Shown piece after piece: positions 1 to 9,304 of a stretch of DNA of 64,000 nucleotides. How positions within the stretch are numbered: the stretch's first letter is position 1; the number at the start of each line of letters is the position of its first letter. Made by a program: the position numbers and the translations under genes. This DNA is from Clostridium bornimense (GTDB taxonomy: Bacteria > Bacillota > Clostridia > Clostridiales > Clostridiaceae). The stretch is from positions 62,001 through 126,000 of the forward strand of contig NZ_JAHLOD010000002.1 of assembly GCF_018917145.1 (NCBI RefSeq). Direction: 5' to 3'. The notes under the pieces were generated by a model that was given only the letters and a program-made list of their open reading frames with translations, did no database searches and was not told where the DNA came from.

Positions 1-39
1 ATTGGAAAAGTTTTAGGTGAGGCCGTTAATAACTTATAA
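1..39 (+). CDS. 3' end of an unidentified gene (partial)
   Basis: The first 39 bases read in frame as the C-terminal residues IGKVLGEAVNNL followed by TAA. A terminator hairpin starts seven bases later, which supports this being the real end of a plus-strand gene entering from the left edge. Twelve residues are too few to name the product. Confidence 0.4.
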   Translation: MGKVLGEAVNNL

Positions 40-45
40 AAATAA

Positions 46-79
46 AGACTTGTTTCAATATATCTTTGAAACAAGCCTT
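46..79. terminator. Bidirectional terminator hairpin
   Basis: The perfect 10-bp stem CTTGTTTCAA / TTGAAACAAG (49-58 with 66-75) is flanked by an A-rich side on the left and a T-rich side on the right. It sits between the convergent ends of the left-edge gene and the peroxidase gene and can serve both. Confidence 0.6.
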
Positions 80-88
80 AAATAAAAC

Positions 89-568
89 TTATTTATTTAA
101 TAATTTTTCTATATCTTTTTCTATTTTAGCTGGAGTTGTAGTTGGTGCAAATCTATCTACAACATTTCCTTCTGTATCTATTAAGAACTTAGTAAAATTC
201 CACTTTATTTCACTACCTAATATCCCTTTAGAATTACTTTTTAAAAACTTATATATAGGATGTGCGTTTTCTCCTTTAACATCTATCTTTTCAAACATAG
301 TAAATGTTACCCCATAATTTATTGAACAAACTTTGCTTATTTCTTCATTACTATCAGGATCTTGATTAGCAAATTGATTACATGGGAATCCAAGTATTTC
401 AAATCCTCTATCTTTATATTTCTTATAAAGTTCTTCTAATCCTTCTAATTGAGGTGTAAATCCACACTTGCTTGCTGTATTTACAACTAAAACTACCTTC
501 CCCTTAAAATCTTTCATGCTAACTTCTTTTCCATTTATATTTTTGGCTGTAAAATCATAAAACTTCAT
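89..568 (-). CDS. Glutathione peroxidase family thiol peroxidase (Cys type)
   Basis: This 159-residue protein has the full length and motif order of the GPx/BtuE/BsaA family. It shows the peroxidatic site [11 protein letters not shown] with Cys35 encoded by TGT rather than selenocysteine, then FPCNQF with Cys63, then KWNFTKFL carrying the conserved Trp-Asn. Bacterial Cys-type members reduce hydroperoxides, usually with thioredoxin rather than glutathione as reductant, in the cytoplasm. Spacing to the ATG from AGAGAGG is normal. The neighbouring regulator gene lies directly upstream on the same strand, and a palindromic site overlaps the likely promoter, so peroxide-responsive control is inferred. 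The physiological reductant cannot be read from the sequence. Confidence 0.93.
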   Translation of the reverse strand: MKFYDFTAKNINGKEVSMKDFKGKVVLVVNTASKCGFTPQLEGLEELYKKYKDRGFEILGFPCNQFANQDPDSNEEISKVCSINYGVTFTMFEKIDVKGENAHPIYKFLKSNSKGILGSEIKWNFTKFLIDTEGNVVDRFAPTTTPAKIEKDIEKLLNK

Positions 569-591
569 ATTAAAATCCTCTCTTTATCATT

Positions 592-626
592 AGTATAGTT
601 TATTTAAATTTAATTTAATTAAATCA
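592..626 (-). promoter_or_regulatory. Putative peroxidase promoter overlapped by a palindromic operator
   Basis: On the minus strand a TATACT -10 box (592-597) lies 17 bp from a weak -35 (TTAAAT, 615-620). The interrupted palindrome TTTAATT-T-AATTAAA occupies 611-625 and so covers the -35. A near-identical site occurs in front of the regulator gene (1108-1126). A bound MarR-type dimer here would block RNA polymerase; this is inferred from position. Confidence 0.5.
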
Positions 627-657
627 TTTCTTTTAAAAAATTTTAAGATAAAAAATC

Positions 658-1086
658 TTAAAATTTTTTAAGCATTTTATCTAAATAATGTTTAACTTCA
701 ATAGCATCTTCTTTATCTAAATGCAGATTACAAAATACCTTTGTAGGAATCTCAATAACATCTTCTCTCAGCTCCCTACCTTTAGCTGTTAATTCTACCA
801 TTACAACTCTATCGTCTTCTTTAGTTCTATACTTAGTTATATATTCCATTGACTCTAGTTTTTTTAGAACTGGCGTAAGAGTACCTGAATCTAGATGAAG
901 TTTCTTTCCAAGTTCTTTAAATATTATTTTTTCTTCTTCCCACATTACCATCATTACTATATATTGCGTATAAGTAAGATTAAATTCATCAAGATATGGC
1001 TTATACATTTTTATTATTTCTCTTGATAACGCATATAATGGAAAACATATTTGATTTTCCAATTTTAAGTTCTCATATTTATCCAT
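658..1086 (-). CDS. MarR family regulator, OhrR-like
   Basis: This 142-residue protein is a winged-helix MarR regulator. It has the N-terminal helix segment NQICFPLYALSREI, with a lone Cys14 where OhrR proteins carry the peroxide-sensing cysteine. A recognition-helix region LDSGTLTPVLKKLE and the wing motif KEDDRVVMVELT follow. OhrR dimers repress organic-peroxide defence genes until the cysteine is oxidised. The gene lies immediately upstream of a thiol peroxidase, and both promoters carry the same palindrome, so the peroxidase is a likely target along with the regulator itself. A second cysteine (C-terminal third, VFCNLH) is also present. The OhrR assignment rests on the cysteine position and context. 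Confidence 0.85.
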   Translation of the reverse strand: MDKYENLKLENQICFPLYALSREIIKMYKPYLDEFNLTYTQYIVMMVMWEEEKIIFKELGKKLHLDSGTLTPVLKKLESMEYITKYRTKEDDRVVMVELTAKGRELREDVIEIPTKVFCNLHLDKEDAIEVKHYLDKMLKKF

Positions 1087-1107
1087 AGTTTTTCCTCTTA
1101 TTTAGCA

Positions 1108-1166
1108 AAATTTAATTTAGTTAAATTAATATATTTTTATTATATATATTTTTCTCATCTTGTCAA
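1108..1166 (-). promoter_or_regulatory. Regulator gene promoter with downstream operator
   Basis: A consensus minus-strand promoter is present: TTGACA (1161-1166), 16-bp spacer, TATAAT (1139-1144). The site TTTAATTTAGTTAAA (1111-1125) lies just downstream of the expected start point. It matches the palindrome at 611-625 except for one base. The placement suits autorepression. Confidence 0.65.
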
Positions 1167-1192
1167 CTTCTCATATAAATTGAATCTTTGAC

Positions 1193-1220
1193 TTCATATC
1201 ATAGAAATTTATGGTAAAAT
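1193..1220 (+). promoter_or_regulatory. Putative promoter of the GNAT gene
   Basis: A plus-strand TTCATA, 16-bp spacer and TAAAAT with an upstream TG dinucleotide form a plausible extended -10 promoter about 55 bp before the GTG start of the acetyltransferase gene. Confidence 0.4.
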
Positions 1221-1274
1221 ATTCGTGGACATATTTACATAAAAAAATTTAAACTTATGAGGTGATTAATTATA

Positions 1275-1784
1275 GTGCTTGAAACTGAAAGATTATATTT
1301 ACGAAAAATCAAACAATCTGACTTAAATTCATTAAGCAAAATCTTGCAAGATGAAGAAACAATGTATGCCTATAATGGTGCATTTAGCGATGATGAAACG
1401 CAACAATGGCTTTATAAACAAATTGCTAGATATAAAAAATATGGTTTTGGTTTATGGGCAGTTATTCTAAAAGAAACAGATGAAATGATTGGTCAATGTG
1501 GTCTATCAATGCAGCTATGGAATGGAGAGGAAGTCCTTGAAATAGGTTATCTATTTCAAAAGGATTATTGGCATAAAGGATATGCCATAGAAGCTGCAAA
1601 AGCTTGTAAGGATTATGCTTTTCAAAAGCTAAAAGCTAATGAAGTTTGTTCAATTATTCGAGATACTAATAAACCATCTCAAAATGTTGCTTTACGAAAT
1701 GGTATGACAATAAAGGATACTTGGACGAAACATTATCGTGGTATAGATATGCCTCATTATCTATATTCAATAAGTCAAAAGTAA
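1275..1784 (+). CDS. GNAT family N-acetyltransferase (RimJ/RimL-like)
   Basis: This 169-residue protein begins LETERLYLRKIKQSDL, the usual start of the Acetyltransf_3 group (RimJ/RimL/YdaF type). It includes the acetyl-CoA binding stretch around QKDYWHKGYAIEAAK and the later strand-helix segment IIRDTNKPSQNVALRNG. These enzymes move acetyl groups from acetyl-CoA to amines, often protein N-termini or small molecules; the substrate is not evident here. Translation starts at a GTG preceded by GAGGTGATT. The gene stands alone, divergent from the regulator gene. Confidence 0.85.
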   Translation: MLETERLYLRKIKQSDLNSLSKILQDEETMYAYNGAFSDDETQQWLYKQIARYKKYGFGLWAVILKETDEMIGQCGLSMQLWNGEEVLEIGYLFQKDYWHKGYAIEAAKACKDYAFQKLKANEVCSIIRDTNKPSQNVALRNGMTIKDTWTKHYRGIDMPHYLYSISQK

Positions 1785-1905
1785 CAAAAGAATGTTGGTG
1801 TAAGAGAAATTAAGCTTTAATCCATCTATCTTCTATAAAACTAAGCTTTCTATTAAATATTCTTGCTCATTCCTACATAAAATGCTGCTACAAGTGTTCA
1901 TTCAC

Positions 1906-2052
1906 TTATAAACCTCTAGTTTTTCTTTCGCACAACTTAACTTTTCTTATAAAAACTATATCCATTATCACTATAATAAAAATTGTTATCAATGTTTCAT
2001 CTAACTTTATTATTTCAATAAAATATGCTAAAGAATAAGATAATAATTTCAT
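1906..2052 (-). CDS. Small hypothetical membrane peptide (48 aa)
   Basis: An ATG at 2052 preceded by AAAGGAAAT opens a 48-codon frame. The peptide has one long hydrophobic stretch (about residues 18-34, rich in I, V and F) followed by a basic tail ending KVKLCERKTRGL. That layout is typical of small single-pass membrane peptides. No family is recognised, and the frame may be a chance ORF or the remnant of a larger gene. The rest of the 1785-2192 gap shows nothing I can assign. Confidence 0.3.
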   Translation of the reverse strand: MKLLSYSLAYFIEIIKLDETLITIFIIVIMDIVFIRKVKLCERKTRGL

Positions 2053-2192
2053 ATTAAATTTCCTTTCAACTTACTTTAGCTACATATTAAAATAAATACC
2101 TTAATGAAATACAAATAAAAAACTTAATATTTCTTAATAATTTATCTACTGTTAATATATACTGATGCTGTGATTTTGGTTTTAATATGAAA

Positions 2193-2239
2193 TAAAAAAA
2201 TCCCCAGAAACTATTGAATATATACAATATTTCCGGGGC
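2193..2239 (-). terminator. Terminator after the chemoreceptor gene
   Basis: On the minus strand the arms TGCCCCGGAAA and TTTCTGGGGA pair, with the AT-rich loop between them, and are followed by a run of seven T. It lies about 90 bp beyond the stop codon of the first chemoreceptor. Confidence 0.7.
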
Positions 2240-2331
2240 AATTATTCTAATTGTGATATATTTATTTATTTTTTGTTATAAATCTTCTTCTATTTACAGC
2301 TAGAAGTATCAATGAAATACTCGCCCTTCAT

Positions 2332-3822
2332 TTAATATAGATTCTTTACTGATTCTGTAGTTTCTTTTAACTCTTCTGTTAGCTTAAATGCCATTTCAGC
2401 TTTTTCCTTAAAGTTATTAGATATACTTGAACATTCTTCTGTTATAGCCATTGTTTCTTCAGCTACTACAGATATATTATTTATAGAATTAACTATAACT
2501 TCACTAGCCGCTGCAATTTCTTTTACTTCTTCGTCTACTCCATTTACCTTACTTAATACATATTCAGTATTTTCTCCAATTACATCAAAAATCTTTGTTG
2601 TCCTATGTACTAATTGATTTTGTATGTTATTAGCTTCACTTAATTTTTCTACTGACTTTATTGAAGTATCTAATTTTTCTCTTAAATCATTAGTTATACT
2701 AATTATATTGTCTATAGAATCTGAACTTTGTTCTGCTAACTTTCTTATCTCATCAGCAACTACTGAAAACCCTTTCCCACTTTCTCCTGCTCTAGCTGCT
2801 TCTATCGATGCATTTAATGCTAATAAATTTGTTTGCTTTACTATATTATTTATTACATTAGTAATATGAAATATATCATCAGATCTCTTATTAAGTTCCT
2901 TCATCATTTCTTTAACTTCTTCATTTGTAGATTCAACTACTGAAGCTTGACTACCTAATTCTTTAACAATCTCTTTACTTTCTGTCAAAATACTACTAGT
3001 TTTTATTGAAATTTCACTCATTTCACTAGTCATAATTTCAGTACTTTCTATTTTTTCTTTAATATTATTTGAATATTTAACCTGCGTTTTAATATCATCA
3101 CTATTTCTTTCAGCACCCTTAGTTATATCATCAAGTGCTACTGTAAGCATTGCTGACTCTTTTGAAATATTATTTACTATATCTAATACTTCCTCCATAT
3201 TAGTATCTATAGTCTCATTTATATTCATAACTTCATCTATTAACTGTTCTTGCTTCAATTTAGCCTCATTTATATTATCTAAAAACTCCTGATTAGTATT
3301 ACTAAAAAAGCCTACTGTCGCTGCATTATTATATGAAGCATATACAAATAATATAGCAGTTACTATTATTACAATATATGAAATAACTTCTATATTATTA
3401 AATCCAAATTTACTTATATCAAGAACCATTTTTATAATATTTATAGATATTATAACTAATCCAAATATTCTAAATTCATTTTTTCTTCCGTATAATACAT
3501 AACTAGATAGAAATGGAAATATAAAAGCAAAATTCACATCATTACCGACAAAATAAACACCTATCCAAACAATTATATATACTATAAAAACTATGATTCT
3601 TATACTTTTACTTTCACTATCCTTTTTAAATAATAAATGAGACCAAATAAAAGTTACTACTACTAAAAGAGCATAAATTAATGATTGCATCATATTTAAT
3701 GAACCATTAGTAACCCCCATTACTAATGCAAATATTAATATTGGCGTAGTTATTTTTACTATCCTCACTAAGTTATTATTAGCTATGTAACCTAAGCTAA
3801 CTTCCTTTTCTTTTGTATTCAT
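2332..3822 (-). CDS. Methyl-accepting chemotaxis protein, membrane-embedded sensor type
   Basis: This 496-residue protein starts with about six closely spaced hydrophobic segments (residues 20-190) with only short loops. It therefore lacks the large outside ligand domain of classical receptors. A long coiled-coil signalling domain follows, with the highly conserved hairpin tip [20 protein letters not shown] (about residues 325-345) and [12 protein letters not shown], which contacts CheA and CheW. No C-terminal CheR-binding pentapeptide is seen. The gene lies 84 bp downstream of a close paralogue, so the pair looks like a tandem duplication. Sensing probably concerns the membrane or the cytoplasm; the stimulus is unknown. 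Confidence 0.9.
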   Translation of the reverse strand: MNTKEKEVSLGYIANNNLVRIVKITTPILIFALVMGVTNGSLNMMQSLIYALLVVVTFIWSHLLFKKDSESKSIRIIVFIVYIIVWIGVYFVGNDVNFAFIFPFLSSYVLYGRKNEFRIFGLVIISINIIKMVLDISKFGFNNIEVISYIVIIVTAILFVYASYNNAATVGFFSNTNQEFLDNINEAKLKQEQLIDEVMNINETIDTNMEEVLDIVNNISKESAMLTVALDDITKGAERNSDDIKTQVKYSNNIKEKIESTEIMTSEMSEISIKTSSILTESKEIVKELGSQASVVESTNEEVKEMMKELNKRSDDIFHITNVINNIVKQTNLLALNASIEAARAGESGKGFSVVADEIRKLAEQSSDSIDNIISITNDLREKLDTSIKSVEKLSEANNIQNQLVHRTTKIFDVIGENTEYVLSKVNGVDEEVKEIAAASEVIVNSINNISVVAEETMAITEECSSISNNFKEKAEMAFKLTEELKETTESVKNLY

Positions 3823-3906
3823 TTTATTTCTCCTTTGTAAATATTCTCATTTTATTTATCGATATTATTCGATATACAATTTAGAATATTTAAGAGAATT
3901 TATATA

Positions 3907-5391
3907 TTAATATAATTCTTTTACATTTTCTGTGTTTTCTTTTAGTTCATTAGTTAATTTAAATGCTTCTTTAGCTTTCTCTTTAAAATTATTAGATATA
4001 GCTAAACATTCTTCTGTTGCTGCCATAGTCTCCTCTGATGTAGCAGATAAATTATCTATAGCTTCTACTATCACACCATTGGCTTCTACTATATTATTTA
4101 CCTCTCTATCTATTCCTTCTACTCTCTCCATAACATTCTTAGTATTTATATCAATATTCTCAAAAATTTCTGTTGTTCTCATAACTAATTCATTTTGTTT
4201 TATATTAGCTTCATTTAATTTTTCTACAGAAATTATAGAATCGCTCAATTTGTTTTGTAATTCGCTAGTTATCGCCGCTATATTTTCTATAGATTTTGCA
4301 CTTTGTTCTGCTAACTTTCTAATCTCTTCTGCAACTACAGCAAAACCTCTCCCACTTTCTCCAGCTCTAGCTGCTTCTATTGATGCATTTAATGATAATA
4401 AATTAGTTTGTTTTACTATATTGTCAATAACCGTAGTTATTTCTACGATACCTCTAGATCTTTCATCTAATTCATTCATTATGCTCTTTACACTCATGCT
4501 ACTTTCCTTTACTACTTCGGATTGTTGTTTTAATTCATCTATAATATTATTACTTTCTCTTATTACCTCATTTGTTTTTTCTGAAATAGAAGTCATCTCT
4601 GTAGTCATATCTGCAGCATAGTTTAATTTTTCTTGTACATCTTTAGTATACTGAACTTGCATTTGAATAAAATCATTATTTCTTTGTGATCCATTTGCTA
4701 TTTCACCTAATGATTCTGTTAATAAATTTGACTCCTCAGATATATTATCTACAATTTCTAAAACCGATCCTGTATTTTCATCTATAGTATTATTTAAATT
4801 CATTACTTCTTTAATTAAATTATCTTGTTTTCCCCTACTTATATTTAAATCCTTCACATATTCCTTATTAATAACATCAAAAGAATTTATAGCAATAGTA
4901 TTCTTATATATCGCATATATAAACAACAAATTTTGCTCAAAAATTATTAAATAAATATTTATATTTTCTAATAACTTATCATCAAAAATCATCTTACATC
5001 CTGTTACTAAAAATATAATAACAGCTATCATCATTATGTATTTCTTATCTCCATATAATACATAAGCTGTTATAAACGCAAATCCAAATGCAAAAGATAC
5101 ATAAAAATCTAATGCAACATATGTATAAGTCCATGAAATAACATATCCTATAAGAACAATATCTTTAACATGTACACTATCTTTATTTAATCTATAAGTT
5201 ATAGTAGAACTTATCCATGTAGCAACAACTGCTACACTAACTATTATTGCTTGAACTAATGTACCTACTTTTGTTACATATAAACCTATTGTTGATAATA
5301 ACAAAATTACTGTAATTAATCTTACCATCTTTACTAAATTATCATTTGCCACTCTATTAAGCTTTAGTTCGCCCCTTGATTTAAGCTCCAT
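3907..5391 (-). CDS. Methyl-accepting chemotaxis protein, membrane-embedded sensor type
   Basis: This paralogue of the adjacent receptor has the same plan: six hydrophobic segments in the first 190 residues, no sizeable outside loop, then a coiled-coil domain with the tip [20 protein letters not shown] and [14 protein letters not shown]. The C-terminal ends of the two proteins are very similar (NFKEKA.EAFKLT.ELKE). The ATG at 5391 is chosen because GGGAGGAAAACTG directly precedes it; an upstream GTG in frame would overlap that ribosome binding site. It probably reports to the CheA/CheW array. The signal is not known. Confidence 0.9.
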   Translation of the reverse strand: MELKSRGELKLNRVANDNLVKMVRLITVILLLSTIGLYVTKVGTLVQAIIVSVAVVATWISSTITYRLNKDSVHVKDIVLIGYVISWTYTYVALDFYVSFAFGFAFITAYVLYGDKKYIMMIAVIIFLVTGCKMIFDDKLLENINIYLIIFEQNLLFIYAIYKNTIAINSFDVINKEYVKDLNISRGKQDNLIKEVMNLNNTIDENTGSVLEIVDNISEESNLLTESLGEIANGSQRNNDFIQMQVQYTKDVQEKLNYAADMTTEMTSISEKTNEVIRESNNIIDELKQQSEVVKESSMSVKSIMNELDERSRGIVEITTVIDNIVKQTNLLSLNASIEAARAGESGRGFAVVAEEIRKLAEQSAKSIENIAAITSELQNKLSDSIISVEKLNEANIKQNELVMRTTEIFENIDINTKNVMERVEGIDREVNNIVEANGVIVEAIDNLSATSEETMAATEECLAISNNFKEKAKEAFKLTNELKENTENVKELY

Positions 5392-5490
5392 CAGTTTTCC
5401 TCCCACAAAATTTCATTTTTTTACTTTATTAAATTTTATCGTGGTTTTATTAAATTTATTTACATTTTTTATTGAATTATTTAAAAATAT

Positions 5491-5530
5491 AAAAATACTG
5501 TGTAAATTTATAAATTTACACAGTATTTTA
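5491..5530. terminator. Strong hairpin terminator
   Basis: AATACTGTGTAAATTT and AAATTTACACAGTATT pair perfectly over about 16 bp with a very short loop. A and T runs flank it on both sides. It ends the large acyl ligase/reductase gene (minus strand) and precedes the second chemoreceptor. Confidence 0.8.
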
Positions 5531-5533
5531 AAT

Positions 5534-8500
5534 TTATATAAAATTCTTTATGTACTTTTCAATTAGAGCTTCATTCATAGGTTCACAACTTAAACCTGTT
5601 CCTTCTAACGCTTTATCAGTATTAGTAGTATCAAAATGAGTTGGTGACATTTTTCCATATCTATTTATAAACTCTTCTTTTTCATTTTTCTTAGTAATTC
5701 TAAATAATGATTCTAAAAGTTTTAATGGATGTTCATTTCCTGAACTAAATAAATTCTCTTTCCACTCTTCATAACTTAAAGGTTTCGCTTCATAACCACA
5801 TTTATTTATAATTCTTCCTAATTCACCGATAGATACATAGACACTATTCATTAAATTATAAGCCTTACCGTAAGCATCACCTTGTTTTGATATCTTAACT
5901 ATGGCCTCTGCTATATAATCTACTTGTGTCATATGAATTTTAAGCTCTATATTTGGATAAACTTTTGTTTGTAATATAGACTTAAATGTTCTACTTATAG
6001 AATCGCTAAGTTTCCATATTCCTGTATCATTTGCCCCTGTTATTTCTCCTGGACGATATATTGCTGCTCTAAGGCCTGCTTTCCTTGCTAGATTAACTAT
6101 TTTTTCACATACCCATTTAGTTTCACTATATGATAAATAATAGCCTATACAACTATCAATAGGATCATCCTCCATAGCTACTTTTTCAAAATGACTTGGA
6201 TTATCAAAAACACTATATGAAGAAACATAATTATAATATTTAGGTTTTCCTGTACAAGCAAATTTCAATGTCTTTATTGTTCCACCTACATTAGTATTTT
6301 TTAATCTTTCATATGGATATATAAAGTTAAGTAATGCACCATTATGATATACTGTATCTATTGTCTCTGTTAACATCTTATACTTTTCTTCTTCAATACC
6401 TAATAGTGGCTCATCTAAAGATCCTACCACCGGAGTAATAAATTCTCTATATTCTTCTTTCCATAGATTATAATATTTCATATTATATTTAATTCTCTTT
6501 AAAGCTTCTTCTTCATTCTTAGCTCTTACATGACAATAAAGTCTTGCTTCTGTTTCAGATAATAAACTATGAATTAAGTATGCTCCAACAAAACCAGTTG
6601 TTCCAGTTATAAATACATTTTTCATTGCTGGTGCATCATCTTCATATTTACCTGGCTTGATATTTTCATCTAATTTTACTTCATCATATAAGTAACTCTT
6701 ATCTTTTTCAAGGTCAGCAATATCTTCACCAGCTAAAGTTCTATCGATATACTTAGATATCTTATTAATTGTTGGATTCTCAAAAATAAAAGAAACTGGT
6801 ACATTAACATTAAATTTTTCTTCTATTTTAGTAGTTAATTGTGTTACTTCTAAAGAATCCATACCCATATTTAAAAGATTATCATCTCTATCAGCTTTAT
6901 GATTAAATTCTTCATTTATTATAGTTCCTAATACTTTTTCAGTCTCTGTATCATATTCTATATTTTTTTCATACTGACTTTCCTCATTACGAGAACTAAT
7001 TACTATATTCAATTTATCTTCTTCATACAACTTTCTTGTTTTTGCTATAGATACTTTACCATTATCAGATTTAGGTAATGCACCGGTTGCAACAACACAG
7101 ATTTCATATGGTGATACTTCGAAATATTCCAATACAGCTTTATTAATCATTTCTACAACATCATCAAACTTAACAACATCCTTTAATGATTCTGGAATTT
7201 CTAAAGCTATTATTAATCTTTCTTTTTCTTCCTTTACTATTGAAAATGGTACTATGTTTGCATATTTTAATGCTGGCATTTTTTCTGTTAATTTAACAAC
7301 AATATCATTAGGCAAAATATTGTTTCCATTGATTATTATAAGTTCTTTCATACGACCAGTTATATAAACATAGTCATCTTTAATAATACCTAAATCACCA
7401 GTACGTAAGAAATCTTCCTCGTACCCCTTTAATTTATTATGGAATGTTTCCTTTGTTGCTTTCGCATTATTATAATAACCCTTAGCTACAGCAGGTCCCT
7501 TTATCCATAACTCACCAAATTCATCCTCTTTACATGGTTCTAATGTATCTGGATTTACTGCTATTATCTTATGATCTTTTACTGTATATCCATTTCCAAT
7601 AAACTCAATTTTATTTTCAGTGTTTTCATTTGCTAAAACTAATTTTCCATTTTGATATTGATCAAAATCTAACTCTAAAACCTCATCTTCTGAAAAATTA
7701 CGTACACCTGTAACACCACAAGTAACTTCTGCAAGTCCATAACCTACCATGAAGTCATTTATACTAACGCCAAAATCTTTATATTCTTCAGCAAATTGTT
7801 TCATTGAAGAATATGTTACTATTTCAGATCCATTTAAGAATAATCTTAAATTAGATAAATCTATTCCTTTTAATTTACTTGCAGGTACTAACTTTGGATA
7901 TGATTCATATACTGAATTAGGTGCTAATGTAGTATCTGCTTTAAATTCACTTAAATTTTCAATCCATCTTGAAGGTTTTGCTAAGAAATCTGCTGGTGAC
8001 ATTATACCAACAACAAATTCAGGTTTTATTATAGAAGTAAAGATAAGATATACTAAACCTAAATTATGAAAGAATGGTACCCATCCAAAAACTCTTTCTG
8101 CGCCTAAAGGTTCTACTGTTGTATTAACAGCACTAATTAAGTTACCGTATGAAATTAATACACCTTTTGGAGCACTAGTTGATCCTGATGAGTATTGAAT
8201 ATATATAATATCATCTAAATCTATTTTTTCTGGAGTAAAGTCTACTGCTTCCTCACAGTTTTCAACATTAATGACATCTAAATTGCTAAAAATCTCTGCA
8301 ACCTCTGCTTTCTTTTTCAATGTACTTAAAATTTCTTTACTTTTATTTTCTAACATATTACCACATAATAAACATTTAGGGTTGCAAGATTTTACTACGG
8401 AAATAAATCTCTCCATCTTACTTGAATCTATTGGAGGCGGAATTATTGTAAATATAGCCCCAGCAAACATTGATCCTACTACAGATAATACATTATCTAC

Positions 8501-8728
8501 AGTTTGTGTGGATAAAATAATTACTCTATCTCCTTTTTTTATACCTGCAGCTTTTAACTTAGCTGCTACATCTATAGATTTTTTTAACAAATCTGATCTT
8601 GTTAATTGAACTTTTACTTTCTTATCATCAATATAATGAACAAAAGTAAAACATTCATCATGCTTCTTAGCATTGATACTTAATAAATTATAAAAATTCT
8701 CTTGATTTTCTTGTATATAGTACTTCAT
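5534..8728 (-). CDS. FAAL-ACP-thioester reductase tridomain protein (carboxylic acid reductase-like)
   Basis: This 1064-residue protein has three domains. Residues 1-570 form an acyl-AMP ligase of the fatty acyl-AMP ligase (FAAL) type: QYSSGSTSAPKGV (179-190), WVPFFHNLGL, GYGLAEVT, RTGDLG, TGRMKELIIINGNN and the late Lys in SDNGKVSIAK. Residues 595-660 are a carrier domain with the phosphopantetheine Ser625 in NMGMDSLEV. Residues 703-1064 are a thioester reductase with the NADPH motif TGTTGFVGAYL and the Tyr866/Lys870 pair in YSETK. The expected chemistry is activation of a carboxylic or fatty acid, loading on the carrier and NAD(P)H release as an aldehyde or alcohol. It needs a phosphopantetheinyl transferase, not seen here. 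It stands alone with its own promoter and terminator. The natural substrate is unknown. Confidence 0.88.
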   Translation of the reverse strand: MKYYIQENQENFYNLLSINAKKHDECFTFVHYIDDKKVKVQLTRSDLLKKSIDVAAKLKAAGIKKGDRVIILSTQTVDNVLSVVGSMFAGAIFTIIPPPIDSSKMERFISVVKSCNPKCLLCGNMLENKSKEILSTLKKKAEVAEIFSNLDVINVENCEEAVDFTPEKIDLDDIIYIQYSSGSTSAPKGVLISYGNLISAVNTTVEPLGAERVFGWVPFFHNLGLVYLIFTSIIKPEFVVGIMSPADFLAKPSRWIENLSEFKADTTLAPNSVYESYPKLVPASKLKGIDLSNLRLFLNGSEIVTYSSMKQFAEEYKDFGVSINDFMVGYGLAEVTCGVTGVRNFSEDEVLELDFDQYQNGKLVLANENTENKIEFIGNGYTVKDHKIIAVNPDTLEPCKEDEFGELWIKGPAVAKGYYNNAKATKETFHNKLKGYEEDFLRTGDLGIIKDDYVYITGRMKELIIINGNNILPNDIVVKLTEKMPALKYANIVPFSIVKEEKERLIIALEIPESLKDVVKFDDVVEMINKAVLEYFEVSPYEICVVATGALPKSDNGKVSIAKTRKLYEEDKLNIVISSRNEESQYEKNIEYDTETEKVLGTIINEEFNHKADRDDNLLNMGMDSLEVTQLTTKIEEKFNVNVPVSFIFENPTINKISKYIDRTLAGEDIADLEKDKSYLYDEVKLDENIKPGKYEDDAPAMKNVFITGTTGFVGAYLIHSLLSETEARLYCHVRAKNEEEALKRIKYNMKYYNLWKEEYREFITPVVGSLDEPLLGIEEEKYKMLTETIDTVYHNGALLNFIYPYERLKNTNVGGTIKTLKFACTGKPKYYNYVSSYSVFDNPSHFEKVAMEDDPIDSCIGYYLSYSETKWVCEKIVNLARKAGLRAAIYRPGEITGANDTGIWKLSDSISRTFKSILQTKVYPNIELKIHMTQVDYIAEAIVKISKQGDAYGKAYNLMNSVYVSIGELGRIINKCGYEAKPLSYEEWKENLFSSGNEHPLKLLESLFRITKKNEKEEFINRYGKMSPTHFDTTNTDKALEGTGLSCEPMNEALIEKYIKNFI

Positions 8729-8768
8729 TTATACCCTTCTCTCTTCCACTAAATTACATAATATGTAT

Positions 8769-8797
8769 ATTATATCCTGGGATTTTTCTCGTTACAA
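8769..8797 (-). promoter_or_regulatory. Promoter of the acyl ligase/reductase gene
   Basis: TTGTAA (8792-8797), a 17-bp spacer and TATAAT (8769-8774) on the minus strand form a near-consensus sigma-A promoter about 40 bp before the start codon at 8728. Confidence 0.7.
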
Positions 8798-8976
8798 GGG
8801 TTTATTTCACTTTTTTTCATTTTTGACAATTTTTTTCATTTTGTTTAAAATAATATAATATTTGAAAACTTATTTATGTATTATTTCCTATTTTTTTATC
8901 TGATTATTTGCATACAAGTAAAAGATATTCCATAATTATTTTACAATGCAATTTTAAACTCAATTATTTTAATAAT

Positions 8977-9008
8977 AAAAAAATCGCTAGTAATAATTAC
9001 TAGCGATT
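8977..9008 (-). terminator. Terminator of tRNA-Trp
   Basis: The minus strand reads AATCGCTAGTAA-TT-ATTACTAGCGATT followed by a run of T, immediately downstream of the tRNA 3' end. The stem is perfect over about 12 bp. Confidence 0.85.
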
Positions 9009-9010
9009 CA

Positions 9011-9085
9011 TGGCAGGGGCAGTAGGATTTGAACCCACAACCAATGGTTTTGGAGACCACTACTCTACCGTTGAGCCATACCCCT
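9011..9085 (-). tRNA. tRNA-Trp (CCA)
   Basis: The minus strand folds as a full cloverleaf. The acceptor AGGGGTA pairs with TGCCCCT, the T-arm contains GGTTCAAATCC, and the anticodon loop CTCCAAA gives anticodon CCA. The terminal CCA is encoded. It is a single-gene unit with its own promoter and terminator. Confidence 0.96.
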
Positions 9086-9117
9086 ATATTTACTTAAAGT
9101 GATTTGTCACAATGACT

Positions 9118-9146
9118 ATTATATATATAAAGATAAAAAAATGCAA
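9118..9146 (-). promoter_or_regulatory. Promoter of tRNA-Trp
   Basis: TTGCAT (9141-9146), a 17-bp spacer and TATAAT (9118-9123) on the minus strand lie about 35 bp upstream of the tRNA 5' end. Confidence 0.7.
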
Positions 9147-9304
9147 GCATTTTTTTATATGAATTTATTTTTAGGATATAATTAATTATTGTTACTATAA
9201 TATATGCCTAAAAATCAATTAATATTCCACATTAAATTATAATAAAAATATTTTCTTTGATAAAAGTAGTAATTAATAGTAAAATAAGCTTCGAGGTGAA
9301 TTCT

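Noticed and set aside
89-568. Possible selenocysteine in the glutathione peroxidase
   Set aside because: The active-site codon is TGT (Cys), there is no in-frame TGA, and no SECIS-like hairpin follows it.
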